A stretch of DNA of 36,513 nt from DASRRB01 sp036732755 (GTDB lineage Bacteria; Planctomycetota; B15-G4; SIAN01). Positions 19,703 to 27,638 of the stretch are shown piece by piece. A program made the translations under genes and the position numbers. The stretch spans positions 1 to 36,513 of the forward strand of contig DAINBU010000047.1 in the NCBI GenBank assembly GCA_036732755.1. Direction: 5' to 3'. Within the stretch, counting starts at the first letter, position 1; every line of letters starts with the position of its first letter. Under the pieces are notes generated by a model, which was not told the DNA's origin, ran no database searches, and was given only the letters and a program-made list of their open reading frames with translations.

Positions 19703-20857
19703 ATGATCCGGACGATCAGCGCGCTCCTGCTCGCCGCGGCCGCGCTCGGCGCCGGGCTCCCGGCCGCCGCCGCACCGCCGCAGGGCAGCGAGGAGATCAC
19801 GCCCCGCCTGGTCGCGTCGGTCGACCGCGGGCTCGACTACCTGGCGCAGGCGCAGCAGAAGGACGGCTCCTGGCTCGGCGACGTCGGCTTCAAGCTGAAC
19901 CAGGAGTACCGCGTCCAGGAGCTGAGGGTCCCGCACGTCGGCGTCACCGCGCTGTGCGGCATGGCGTTCCTCGCCGGCGGCCACCTGCCCGACCGCGGCA
20001 AGTACGGGCGCACGCTCGACCGCGCGATCACCTTCCTGCTCGGCCAGGTGAACGACCAGGGCTTCATCACCGCGCACCACACGCGCATGTACGACCACGC
20101 GTTCGGGACGCTCTTCCTGGCCGAGGTGTTCGGCCAGACCAACCGCGGCGACGTGCGCGCCAAGCTGCAGCAGGCGGTCGACCTGATCGTCAGCTCGCAG
20201 AACGCGAAGGGGTCGTGGCGCTACGAGCCGTTCGCCCTCGAATCGGACATGTCGATCACGGTCTGCCAGCTGATGGCGCTGCGCGCCGCGCGCAACGTCG
20301 GGATCAAGGTCTCGAAGGACACCATCAAGAGCGCGGTGCAGTACGTCCGCGACAGCCAGGTGCACGACGAATCCACGCCGTGGATGCAGGGGCCCGACGA
20401 CTACTACATGATGGGGAAGGGCGCCTTCAAATATCAGTACCAGGAGGAGGGCGACATGTCGCGCTCGTCGTTCGCCCTGACGGCGGCGGGCATCACGTCG
20501 CTCTACCACGCGGCCGAGTACGACACGAAGAGCCTGCGCGACAGCCTCGCCTTCCTCGAGGAGAGCATGGAGCGCGTCTCCCGGCCGCCGTGGCGCTGCC
20601 ACTTCTTCTACTGGTACGGACACTACTACGCGGTCCAGGCGATGTTCATCACCGGCAACCTCGAGAACGGCCACCCCTATTGGAAGAGGTACTGGCAGCA
20701 CGTCTCCGGCGAGCTGCTCGAGCAGGGCGGCGACTACGGCCAGGCGTCGGACGGCTCGTGGCCCAATCCGTACGGGCCCGGGGCGAACTTCGCGACGGCC
20801 GTCGCGCTGATCGTGCTCCAGACCCCGTTCCGCTACCTCCCGATCCTCCAGCGCTGA
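19703..20857 (+). CDS. Secreted prenyltransferase/squalene-oxidase-repeat protein (toroid), copy 1
   Basis: A 384-residue protein. Two ATGs are possible: 19697, forming an ATGA overlap with the previous gene, and 19703; I prefer 19703 because GGAG (19693-19696) is then spaced six bases away. A signal peptide (TISALLLAAAALGAGLPAAA) is followed by repeats of an alpha/alpha toroid as in terpene cyclases and prenyltransferase beta subunits: QKDGSW, QNAKGSW and QASDGSWPNPYG. No DxDD or other cyclase catalytic motif is seen, and the protein is exported, so a binding or structural role is more likely than terpene chemistry. The C-terminus (FRYLPILQR) resembles that of the second copy at 27639-28817 (FGYLPTFQR). 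Confidence 0.85.
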   Translation: MIRTISALLLAAAALGAGLPAAAAPPQGSEEITPRLVASVDRGLDYLAQAQQKDGSWLGDVGFKLNQEYRVQELRVPHVGVTALCGMAFLAGGHLPDRGKYGRTLDRAITFLLGQVNDQGFITAHHTRMYDHAFGTLFLAEVFGQTNRGDVRAKLQQAVDLIVSSQNAKGSWRYEPFALESDMSITVCQLMALRAARNVGIKVSKDTIKSAVQYVRDSQVHDESTPWMQGPDDYYMMGKGAFKYQYQEEGDMSRSSFALTAAGITSLYHAAEYDTKSLRDSLAFLEESMERVSRPPWRCHFFYWYGHYYAVQAMFITGNLENGHPYWKRYWQHVSGELLEQGGDYGQASDGSWPNPYGPGANFATAVALIVLQTPFRYLPILQR

Positions 20858-20872
20858 GAAGACGCGACTCGC

Positions 20873-23212
20873 ATGGCGGCTCCGCTCACCTCGAAGCTCT
20901 CGACCCTGCTCACGCGGCTGCGCGGCCGCCTGCTGCTGGCGGGGTCGCTGCGCCTCGCGACGGAGGTGGCGGCCTTCCTCGTCGTGCAGTACTGCGCCGA
21001 CCGCTTCCTCGACCTGCCGCTCGCGGTGCGCCGCTCGGTGCTCTTCGTCGCGCTGTGCCTCTTCGTCTGGCGGCTGGTGGTCCTGATCGGCCGGCCGCTG
21101 GCGCGCCGCATCGGGACGATGGACATGGCGTTCGCCGTGGAGAAGCGCCACCGCGCGCTCGACGGCGCGCTCGCGTCGATGGTCGAGTTCGAGGGGAAGG
21201 CCGCGCTCCCCGCCGACGTCTCGCCGGAGCTGCTCGAGGCGTGGCGCCGCGACGTCGAGGCGCGCGGCGCGGCCCTCGACTTCTCCGCCATCTTCGACAG
21301 CCGCCTGCTGCGCCGCCTCGCCCTCCTCTCCGGCGGCTTCGCGGTGGTCATCGGCGGCTACTCGATCGCGCGCGGCGCGGAGGCGCGCATCTTCGTGGCG
21401 CGCCTCTTCGGCGCCGACCTCGACTGGCCGCGCCGCACCCACCTCTCGCTCGACGTGGTCGCCAGCGACGCGCCGCACTTCCGGGTCGAGCGCGATGGCG
21501 ACGGGCGCGTGACGATCGCGCGCGGCGCGAGCCTGCCGGTCACGGTGGTCGCGCGCGGCACGGTCCCCGACGAGGTGCTGCTGGTGGTGCGCGAAAGCGG
21601 GCGCGCCGGCAAGGAGGAGTTCCGCATGGCGCCCAAGGAGGGCGCCGCGGGCGAGTTCCTCTACCGCTTCCGTCAAACCGCGCGCGGGATGGAGCTCAAC
21701 GCCGAGGGCGGTGACGATCCCGGCAGCGGCACGCCGCTGCAGGTCGTGGTCGCGCCGGCGCCGTCCGTCGAGAAGCTGGTCGCGACGCTCACGCCGCCCG
21801 CGTACACGCGGCGCGCGCCGTCGCGCGAGGAGCGCCAGGAGTTCGCCGTCCCCGCCGGCACGAAGATCGACCTCGACGTGAAGACGGTCGGCGACGTGAG
21901 CGAGGGGACGCTCACGCTCCACAACGACCCGGGGACGACGAGGCCCCTGACCCAGGATCCGTCCGACGCCGCCACCTGGCACGCCTCGCTGGTCGCGACC
22001 GAGACCGGCACCTTCAACCTCCACCTCACCGCCAAGAACGGCTTCCGCAACCTGCAGCCGCTCGACTATCCGCTGACCGTGCTGGCGGATCGCAAGCCGA
22101 CGGTCGACGTGGCGCGGCCGGCCGTCTCCGACCTCGAGGTCACGCCGCACGGCGTCGTGCCGTTCCGGCTGCTGGTCGACGACGACTACGGCGTGACGAA
22201 GGTGACGCTCGCGCTGGTGCGCAGCGGGGAGAAGGACGGGCGCCTCGCCGCGCTGCTCGGCCCGGGCAGCCCGCGGCCCGACCCGCTCGTCCCGACCGGC
22301 GAGTCGGCGCTCCTCGACAGCGTGCTCGACCTGAAGGAGCTCACGCTTCCCAAGACCAAGAAGGAGGGGGCGCTCCCGGTCGCGGAGGCGATGAACGAGG
22401 GCGACAGCCTCAACTACGTGGCGACCGCGCTCGACAACCGCGAGGACCCGCCCGGCACGCTTTCGCCCAACGAGACGGCGACCCTCTCGCGCCGCGTCGA
22501 CGTCGTGAGCGACGGCGAGAAGATGCGCAAGATCGCCGACCGCCAGCTGCGCGTGAAGCAGAACGTCACCTCCGCCAAGAAGTCGCAGGAGGAGCGCCTC
22601 TCCGGCCTCGAGGCGATGCTCACCGGCCAGGGCGGCGACGCCATCGAGGCGCGCGAGCTCACCGCGCTCGAGGTCGAGCAGGGGCGCGTGGTCGGCAGCG
22701 CGCGCCAGATCGCGCGCGACCTCGCCGACGTCTCGCAGGAGTTCGTCCTGAACCGCCTCGACGGCTCGCCGCCGGCCGAGCGCGTGCTCTCCTTCCTCCT
22801 CGCGCGCCTGCAGGAGGTCAAGCTCGGCCCGTCGTTCGACTTCACGCCCTTCTCCGACCTCGCCGCCGCCAACGCCAAGGGCGAGTTCGGCGAGCTGCAG
22901 CAGCTCGGGAACCTGATCGCGATGCTCGACCTCGGCATGCAGGCGAGCGAGCTCCACGCGCAGAAGGCGCTCGAATCACTGCGCGGCGCGCGCGTGAGCG
23001 GCCGCGTCGAGGACCGCCTCGCGCTGCTGAAGCAGGCGGGCGAGGCCGAGCGCGAGGTGATCTCCGACTACGTCAAGCTGCTCGAGCGCATGGAGCAGTG
23101 GGAGGACTTCCAGGAGATCCTCGACCTGTGGCGCGGCCTCGTCCGCGACCAGGGCGAGATCAACCAGCAGAGCCGGGGCGGCGCGGGCAAGGGCGCCGAG
23201 CCGGGCAAGTGA
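20873..23212 (+). CDS. DUF4175-like membrane protein with coiled-coil C-terminus
   Basis: A 779-residue protein. Membrane segments are at about residues 20-45, 54-73 and 144-163, an arrangement seen in DUF4175-type proteins. A long extracytoplasmic beta-rich part (about 180-520) follows, with the phrase ATLTPPAYTRRAPS that recurs in this family. The last ~250 residues are helical and charged, probably coiled coil. It starts 15 bp after the preceding stop and is followed by an exported coiled-coil protein, so the two may form a complex. The DUF4175 assignment is from layout and phrase recognition, not a profile search. Confidence 0.7.
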   Translation: MAAPLTSKLSTLLTRLRGRLLLAGSLRLATEVAAFLVVQYCADRFLDLPLAVRRSVLFVALCLFVWRLVVLIGRPLARRIGTMDMAFAVEKRHRALDGALASMVEFEGKAALPADVSPELLEAWRRDVEARGAALDFSAIFDSRLLRRLALLSGGFAVVIGGYSIARGAEARIFVARLFGADLDWPRRTHLSLDVVASDAPHFRVERDGDGRVTIARGASLPVTVVARGTVPDEVLLVVRESGRAGKEEFRMAPKEGAAGEFLYRFRQTARGMELNAEGGDDPGSGTPLQVVVAPAPSVEKLVATLTPPAYTRRAPSREERQEFAVPAGTKIDLDVKTVGDVSEGTLTLHNDPGTTRPLTQDPSDAATWHASLVATETGTFNLHLTAKNGFRNLQPLDYPLTVLADRKPTVDVARPAVSDLEVTPHGVVPFRLLVDDDYGVTKVTLALVRSGEKDGRLAALLGPGSPRPDPLVPTGESALLDSVLDLKELTLPKTKKEGALPVAEAMNEGDSLNYVATALDNREDPPGTLSPNETATLSRRVDVVSDGEKMRKIADRQLRVKQNVTSAKKSQEERLSGLEAMLTGQGGDAIEARELTALEVEQGRVVGSARQIARDLADVSQEFVLNRLDGSPPAERVLSFLLARLQEVKLGPSFDFTPFSDLAAANAKGEFGELQQLGNLIAMLDLGMQASELHAQKALESLRGARVSGRVEDRLALLKQAGEAEREVISDYVKLLERMEQWEDFQEILDLWRGLVRDQGEINQQSRGGAGKGAEPGK

Positions 23213-23240
23213 CCGCGAGCGGGTCGCCGAGGAGTTCGCC

Positions 23241-26054
23241 ATGGAGCGAGTCGTGATGGGTTCGCCGGTCCGCCGCGCGACGGGCGCGGCACTGCTGCTC
23301 GCGCTGCTCTGCGTGCGCTCCCCGGCGATGATCGGCGGGGGCGACGGGGACGGCGACCGCGAGCGCCTGCTGAACGACCAGTCGCAGGTCTTCGACCGCC
23401 TCTCCTCGCTGCGCAAGCGGATGGAGCGGCTCGCCGCGAAGCTCGAGCAGGAGGGGAACAGCCACAAGGCCGAGCTGTTGCGCAAGTCGATCGCGGAGAT
23501 CGACTCGAGAGCACTGGAAGCGCGAAAGGACGACCTGCTGCGCAAGCTGAAGGACTCGAGCCTGCAGACGTTCGAGCAGCAGGAGCGGCTGCTGAACGAC
23601 CTGAACGACGTGCTGAAGGTCCTGCTCGACGAGCGCAAGCTCACCGACGTCGACGAGAAGCTGAAGCAGCTGCGCGAGACGCGCGCCGACGCGCGCGAGC
23701 TGCGGTTCGCCGAGAAGCGGCTGCGCGAGAAGACCGAGGACGCGACCGGCGACGAGCAGAAGGCGTTCGAGCGCCTCGAGAAGACGCTCTCCGACCTCCT
23801 CGAGAAGCAGCGCAAGCTCGAGAAGGAGGCGGCCGACGAGGCGAAGGCCGCCGCGACCGCGGGCTCGCGCGAGAGCGAGGAGCTCGAGCAGCGGCTCGAC
23901 CAGCTCGCGCAGGCGCAGGGCGAGGTCGTCGACGCGCTCGAGAAGCAGGCGCGCGCGCGCGTGGGCGACGCGGCGCAGGCGCTCGAGCAGGCCGCGAAGG
24001 CGGCGCGCAAGGGCGGGCCCGAGGAGCTGCGCGAGGCGGCGCGCCGCCTCGACGAGACGCGCACCGACATCGAGCAGAAGGCGCCCGACCTCGCCGACCG
24101 GCTGCGTCAGGTCGAGCAGGCGCTCGTGGAGGCGGCCGACGCCGCCGACGGGAGCAAGGACGCGAAGGACGGCAAGGACGCGGCGAAGGAGGGCGCCAAC
24201 GAGCCCGCGCGCGAGCCGGCCGATCCCGACGCCGCCGCGCGCGCCGACGCGGACGTGCGCGCGAAGGCGGTCGAGGCGAAGTTCGCCGAGGCGAAGCGCG
24301 CTCTCGAGGACGCGTTGCGGGCCGCGCCGAAGGCGCCGGCGCCGGGCGAGGCGGCGCGCGCCGAGCTCGACAAGCAGCTCGGCGATCTCGCGAAGACGGA
24401 GCCGGCGCTCGCCGAGCAGGCCCGGCAGATCGCCGAGGCGCTGCGCGCGCGCGCCGAGAAGAAGGCGGCCCAGGGCCAGCCGGCCGCCGCCGAGCAGGAG
24501 GCGACCAAGGCGGTCGACGCCGCGGCGCAGGAGCTCGCGAAGGCGGGCGAGGAGCTCGCCGCCGAGCCGAAGGAGGCGGGCGCGCAGCCCGAAGAGGCGC
24601 GCCGCGACCTGCCCGATCTGAAAGACGGGCTCGAGGCCGCGCGCGAGGCGAAGCGGCAGCTCGACGCCGCGCGCGACGCGCTCGCGAAGGCGGGCGAGGC
24701 GGCGCGCGAGCGGCAGCAGGGGCTCGCCAACCGGCAGGACTTCCTGCGCGGCGAGGCCGAGAAGGCGCGCCAGGACGCCAAGTCGGCGACCGAGCGGCTG
24801 AAGTCGAGCATCGACGCCGCCGGCAAGAAGCAGCTCGACCAGTCGCTCGCCAAGGCCGGGCAGGAGATGCGCGACGCGACGCAGTCGCTGCAGCGCTCCG
24901 ACCCGGAGGGCGCCGCCGAGCCGCAGCAGAAAGCCGAGGAGGCTCTCGAGCAGGCGCTGCAGCAGGTGAAGGACGCCAAGCAGAAGGCGGGCGAGAACCA
25001 GCGGGACAAGGATCCCGGCGCGCAGCAGCAGCAGATGAAGCAGCTCGCCGAGGAGCAGCAGAAGATCGAGGAGAAGCTGCGCGACCTGATGCAGCGCATG
25101 AAGGAGCGCCAGCAGAAGGGGCAGGATCAGGCGGAAGCCGCGGCGCGCGCGATGGACCGCGCCAAGCAGCAGCTCGACGAGCAGGACGGCGAGCAGGCGC
25201 AGCAGTCGGAGCGCGAGGCGGAGAAGAACCTCCAGGAGCTCGAGAAGAAGCTCGACGAGGAGGAGACGCGCTACCAGAACCTGCGCTCGGAGGAGATCCT
25301 CTTCCGCATCAAGGAGAAGCTCGCCGACGCGCGCAAGCGCGCGCTGGCGCTGCACGACGGCATCGCGCAGGTCGACGCCGACCGCGCCGGCGCCGAGACG
25401 CTCCCGCGCCGCCTGCGTCCGAAGGTCCAGCAATTCGCCGACGACGCCGCGGCGCTCAAGAAGGACAACGACGACATCCACGACCGCGTGGCGAAGGAAG
25501 GCTCGCCGAGCTTCCCGTGGGTCCTCGCGAAGAACAGCGGCGACCTCGACGAGATCGGCACGCGCCTCAACTCGCGCGAGAAGGAGACCGGCTCCTTCGT
25601 GCAGATCCTCGCGAGCGACGTCGTCGCCCGCTACGACCGCCTGCTGCAGGCCTTCGACGACGAGCTCAAGCGCCGCCAGCAGCAGAAGCAGGATCCGGGG
25701 GGCGGCGGCCCGCCGCCGCCGCAGCAGCCGGGCGGCAAGTCGCCGCTCGTCCCGCCGGTCGCGGAGCTCCTGCTGCTGAAGCACCTCGAAGAGGACGTGC
25801 TGCAGGACGTGCGGACGTTCCGGGCGGCGACCGGCGATTCGAACGACCCCGACCTCGACGAGGCGCGCATGAAGCTGCTCGAGCGCCTCGGCCACCGCCA
25901 CACCGAGCTCACCAACATCTTCGACGCGCTCGTGCAGCAGCAGACCGAGCCCGGCGCGGAGGGCGAGGGCGACGCGAAGGACGGCACGAAACCGGAAGGC
26001 GAAGGGAAGCCCGCGGAAGGCGAGAAGCCGAAGGACGGCGGAGACAAGCGATGA
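23241..26054 (+). CDS. Exported long coiled-coil protein, 937 residues
   Basis: The start is well placed: GAGGAG at 23229-23234 with a six-base spacer. A signal peptide (ALLLALLCVRSPA) ends near residue 30. Nearly all the rest is Ala/Glu/Lys/Gln/Arg-rich heptad-like helix, with breaks near residues 295-330 (Lys/Asp/Gly-rich) and a Pro/Gly-rich hinge near 815-835. The tail after about 910 is low-complexity Gly/Glu/Lys. Length and composition suggest a fibrous periplasmic protein that could span or tether layers of the envelope. No enzyme motif is visible. Stop and next start overlap in ATGA (26051-26054). Confidence 0.8.
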   Translation: MERVVMGSPVRRATGAALLLALLCVRSPAMIGGGDGDGDRERLLNDQSQVFDRLSSLRKRMERLAAKLEQEGNSHKAELLRKSIAEIDSRALEARKDDLLRKLKDSSLQTFEQQERLLNDLNDVLKVLLDERKLTDVDEKLKQLRETRADARELRFAEKRLREKTEDATGDEQKAFERLEKTLSDLLEKQRKLEKEAADEAKAAATAGSRESEELEQRLDQLAQAQGEVVDALEKQARARVGDAAQALEQAAKAARKGGPEELREAARRLDETRTDIEQKAPDLADRLRQVEQALVEAADAADGSKDAKDGKDAAKEGANEPAREPADPDAAARADADVRAKAVEAKFAEAKRALEDALRAAPKAPAPGEAARAELDKQLGDLAKTEPALAEQARQIAEALRARAEKKAAQGQPAAAEQEATKAVDAAAQELAKAGEELAAEPKEAGAQPEEARRDLPDLKDGLEAAREAKRQLDAARDALAKAGEAARERQQGLANRQDFLRGEAEKARQDAKSATERLKSSIDAAGKKQLDQSLAKAGQEMRDATQSLQRSDPEGAAEPQQKAEEALEQALQQVKDAKQKAGENQRDKDPGAQQQQMKQLAEEQQKIEEKLRDLMQRMKERQQKGQDQAEAAARAMDRAKQQLDEQDGEQAQQSEREAEKNLQELEKKLDEEETRYQNLRSEEILFRIKEKLADARKRALALHDGIAQVDADRAGAETLPRRLRPKVQQFADDAAALKKDNDDIHDRVAKEGSPSFPWVLAKNSGDLDEIGTRLNSREKETGSFVQILASDVVARYDRLLQAFDDELKRRQQQKQDPGGGGPPPPQQPGGKSPLVPPVAELLLLKHLEEDVLQDVRTFRAATGDSNDPDLDEARMKLLERLGHRHTELTNIFDALVQQQTEPGAEGEGDAKDGTKPEGEGKPAEGEKPKDGGDKR

Positions 26055-26362
26055 ACGCGACGAAGTTCCGGATCGCGCGCACCGGCGCGCTGCTGCTCGC
26101 GGCCGCCGCGCTGTTCGCGCCGCACGCGCCGGCGCAGGGCATGGACCCCGACCAGGAGCGCGCGCGTCAGCTGATCGTCCGCATCCGCCGCTCGATGCGC
26201 GACGTCGACTCGCTCCTGCTCTCCGGCGCGCAGCCCGACAAGGTCGAGAAGGAGCTCACCGCCAACCAGAAGCGCATCGAGGAGCTGCTGAAGCAGACCG
26301 AGGCGAAGTCGCAGTCGGTGGTCGCCGACATCGACGAGCTGATCAAGCTCTCGAAGGGCTGA
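26051..26362 (+). CDS. Small secreted protein, N-terminal half of a TGA-split tandem paralog
   Basis: 103 residues: a signal peptide (LLLAAAALFAPHAPAQG) and a helical domain (ARQLIVRIRRSMRDVDSLLL to ELIKLSKG). It is almost identical to residues about 30-107 of the intact 255-residue protein at 26858-27625, so the two arose by tandem duplication. Here the frame meets TGA at 26360-26362, exactly where the paralog has CGG (Arg). Beyond the stop the same frame stays open to 26830 and encodes the rest of the paralog. The gene starts in a 4-bp overlap with the coiled-coil gene. Function is unknown; the domain recurs only as these two copies here. Confidence 0.85.
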   Translation: MNATKFRIARTGALLLAAAALFAPHAPAQGMDPDQERARQLIVRIRRSMRDVDSLLLSGAQPDKVEKELTANQKRIEELLKQTEAKSQSVVADIDELIKLSKG

Positions 26363-26830
26363 CAGGGCGCCGGCTGTGACTCGGCGAGTCACCAGTCCCA
26401 TTCGAAGGGTTCTTCCGGCCAGGATCCCGCGCAGCGTCCCGCCGACGGCGACCCGCCGAACGGGCAGGACGCGGGCGGACCGCCGCGTTCGAAGTCGGAG
26501 GATCCGCAGGAGCTCCAGCGACTGCCCAAGTCGGAGCAGGAGAAGCCGGGCGGCGCGAAGCCCGAGGACGCCCGGCCGGACAACGGCGATCCGGTGTCGG
26601 GCCAGCCCGACTCGCGGCGCCCCGACCAGCGCGACGCGAACCGCCCGCCGCCGACGGGCGCCTTCGGCGAGTTCGAGCGCAAGGACACCAAGGGCCGCTG
26701 GGGCATGCTGCCGCCCAAGGTGGCGGAGGACCTGCAGCGGCGCGACGCCGAGGAGTTCCCGCACCGCTATCGGCGCTGGATGGAGCTCTATTTCCAGCGC
26801 GTCAACCGGCTCGCCGCGCGCGACCATTGA
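26363..26830 (+). pseudogene. C-terminal half of the split paralog, in frame after the TGA
   Basis: Immediately after TGA 26360-26362 the same frame runs 155 codons to the TGA at 26828-26830. It encodes a Pro/Asp/Gly-rich linker and then a conserved C-terminal domain (EFERKDTKGRWGMLPPKVAE, ..., RRWMELYF) nearly identical to that of the 255-residue paralog. Most base differences in that domain fall at third codon positions without changing the residue (about 8 silent versus 4 replacement over some 50 codons, by eye), which suggests it stayed under protein constraint after duplication. It could be expressed by readthrough, by reinitiation (GTG 26594 is in frame) or be a recent nonsense allele. 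I label it pseudogene only because of the stop. Confidence 0.55.
26372..26397 (+). other. Hairpin just downstream of the in-frame TGA
   Basis: Starting nine bases after TGA 26360-26362, the arm at 26372-26382 pairs with 26386-26397: GTGACTC with GAGTCAC perfectly, extended by four more pairs (one G-U) past a single bulged C; the loop is GGC. There is no T-tract. Placement is like that of readthrough-stimulating or SECIS-type hairpins, but no SECIS consensus is claimed. Confidence 0.6.
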
Positions 26831-26844
26831 CGGCGCCGTGATCC

Positions 26845-26850
26845 GAGGAG
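26845..26850 (+). promoter_or_regulatory. Strong ribosome binding site for the 255-residue gene
   Basis: GAGGAG sits seven bases before GTG 26858 and decides that start. Its presence after the split copy shows the second copy is translated independently. Confidence 0.75.
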
Positions 26851-26857
26851 AGCGAAC

Positions 26858-27625
26858 GTGAGACGCAAGATGTCCAGGAGCCTGGTGCAGCGGGTCGCCG
26901 TCGCGCTGTCCGCGCTGGCGGCGGCGGGCGCGTTCGCGCCGTGCGCGCCGGCCCAGGGCATGGACCCCGACCAGGAGCGCGCGCGCCAGCTGATCGTCCG
27001 CATCCGCCGCTCGATGCGCGAGGTCGACACGCTGCTGCTCTCGGGCGCGCAGCCCGACAAGGTCGAGAAGGAGCTCGCCGCCAACCAGAAGCGCATCGAG
27101 GAGCTGCTGAAGGAGACCGAGTCGAAGTCGCAGTCGGTCATCCAGGGCATCGAGGAGCTGATCAAGCTGGCGAAGAGCCGGCAGCAGTCGGGCGGCGGGG
27201 GCGGCGGCGAGGGCAAGCCCAAGCCGGGCGAAGGGGACCCGCAGGACGGCGACGCTCCGCAGCGCGAGAAGTCGCAGGATCCGCAGGAGCTGCAGAAGCA
27301 GCCCGACTCCGGCAAGCCGGAGCAGGAGGGCGGGAACCCCGAGGACAAGGACGGCAACCAAGATCCGAAGAACCGCGACGGCGATCCGAAGGGGGGCAAG
27401 CCCGACCAGGGGCGCCCCGACCAGGTCGACGCCGACCGCCCGCCGCCGAAGGGCGCGACCGGCGAGTTCGAGCGCAAGGACACGAAGGGCCGCTGGGGCA
27501 TGCTCCCGCCGAAGGTGGCGGAGGACCTGCAGCGCCGCGACGCCGACGAGTTCCCGCAGCGCTACCGCCGCTGGATGGAGCTCTACTTCCGGCGCGTGAA
27601 CAAGCTGTCGCCGCACGACCGCTGA
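26858..27625 (+). CDS. Small secreted protein, intact tandem paralog
   Basis: 255 residues from GTG 26858. A signal peptide (LSALAAAGAFAPCAPAQG) is followed by a helical domain (about 35-107), a hydrophilic low-complexity linker rich in Gly, Pro, Asp, Lys and Gln (about 110-190), and a conserved C-terminal domain (about 195-250) with EFERKDTKGRWGMLPPKVAE and RRWMELYFRR. The two ends match the two halves of the split upstream copy closely while the linker has drifted. The layout suggests an exported adaptor with two binding ends joined by a flexible tether. I do not recognise the family. It lies in the same operon-like run, 13 bp before the next gene. Confidence 0.85.
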   Translation: MRRKMSRSLVQRVAVALSALAAAGAFAPCAPAQGMDPDQERARQLIVRIRRSMREVDTLLLSGAQPDKVEKELAANQKRIEELLKETESKSQSVIQGIEELIKLAKSRQQSGGGGGGEGKPKPGEGDPQDGDAPQREKSQDPQELQKQPDSGKPEQEGGNPEDKDGNQDPKNRDGDPKGGKPDQGRPDQVDADRPPPKGATGEFERKDTKGRWGMLPPKVAEDLQRRDADEFPQRYRRWMELYFRRVNKLSPHDR

Positions 27626-27638
27626 GCGGAATGCCGCG

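Noticed and set aside
26360..26362. Selenocysteine codon
   Set aside because: Not accepted as a call: the paralog has Arg, the hairpin lacks a bulged U, and no Sec machinery is visible in the window.
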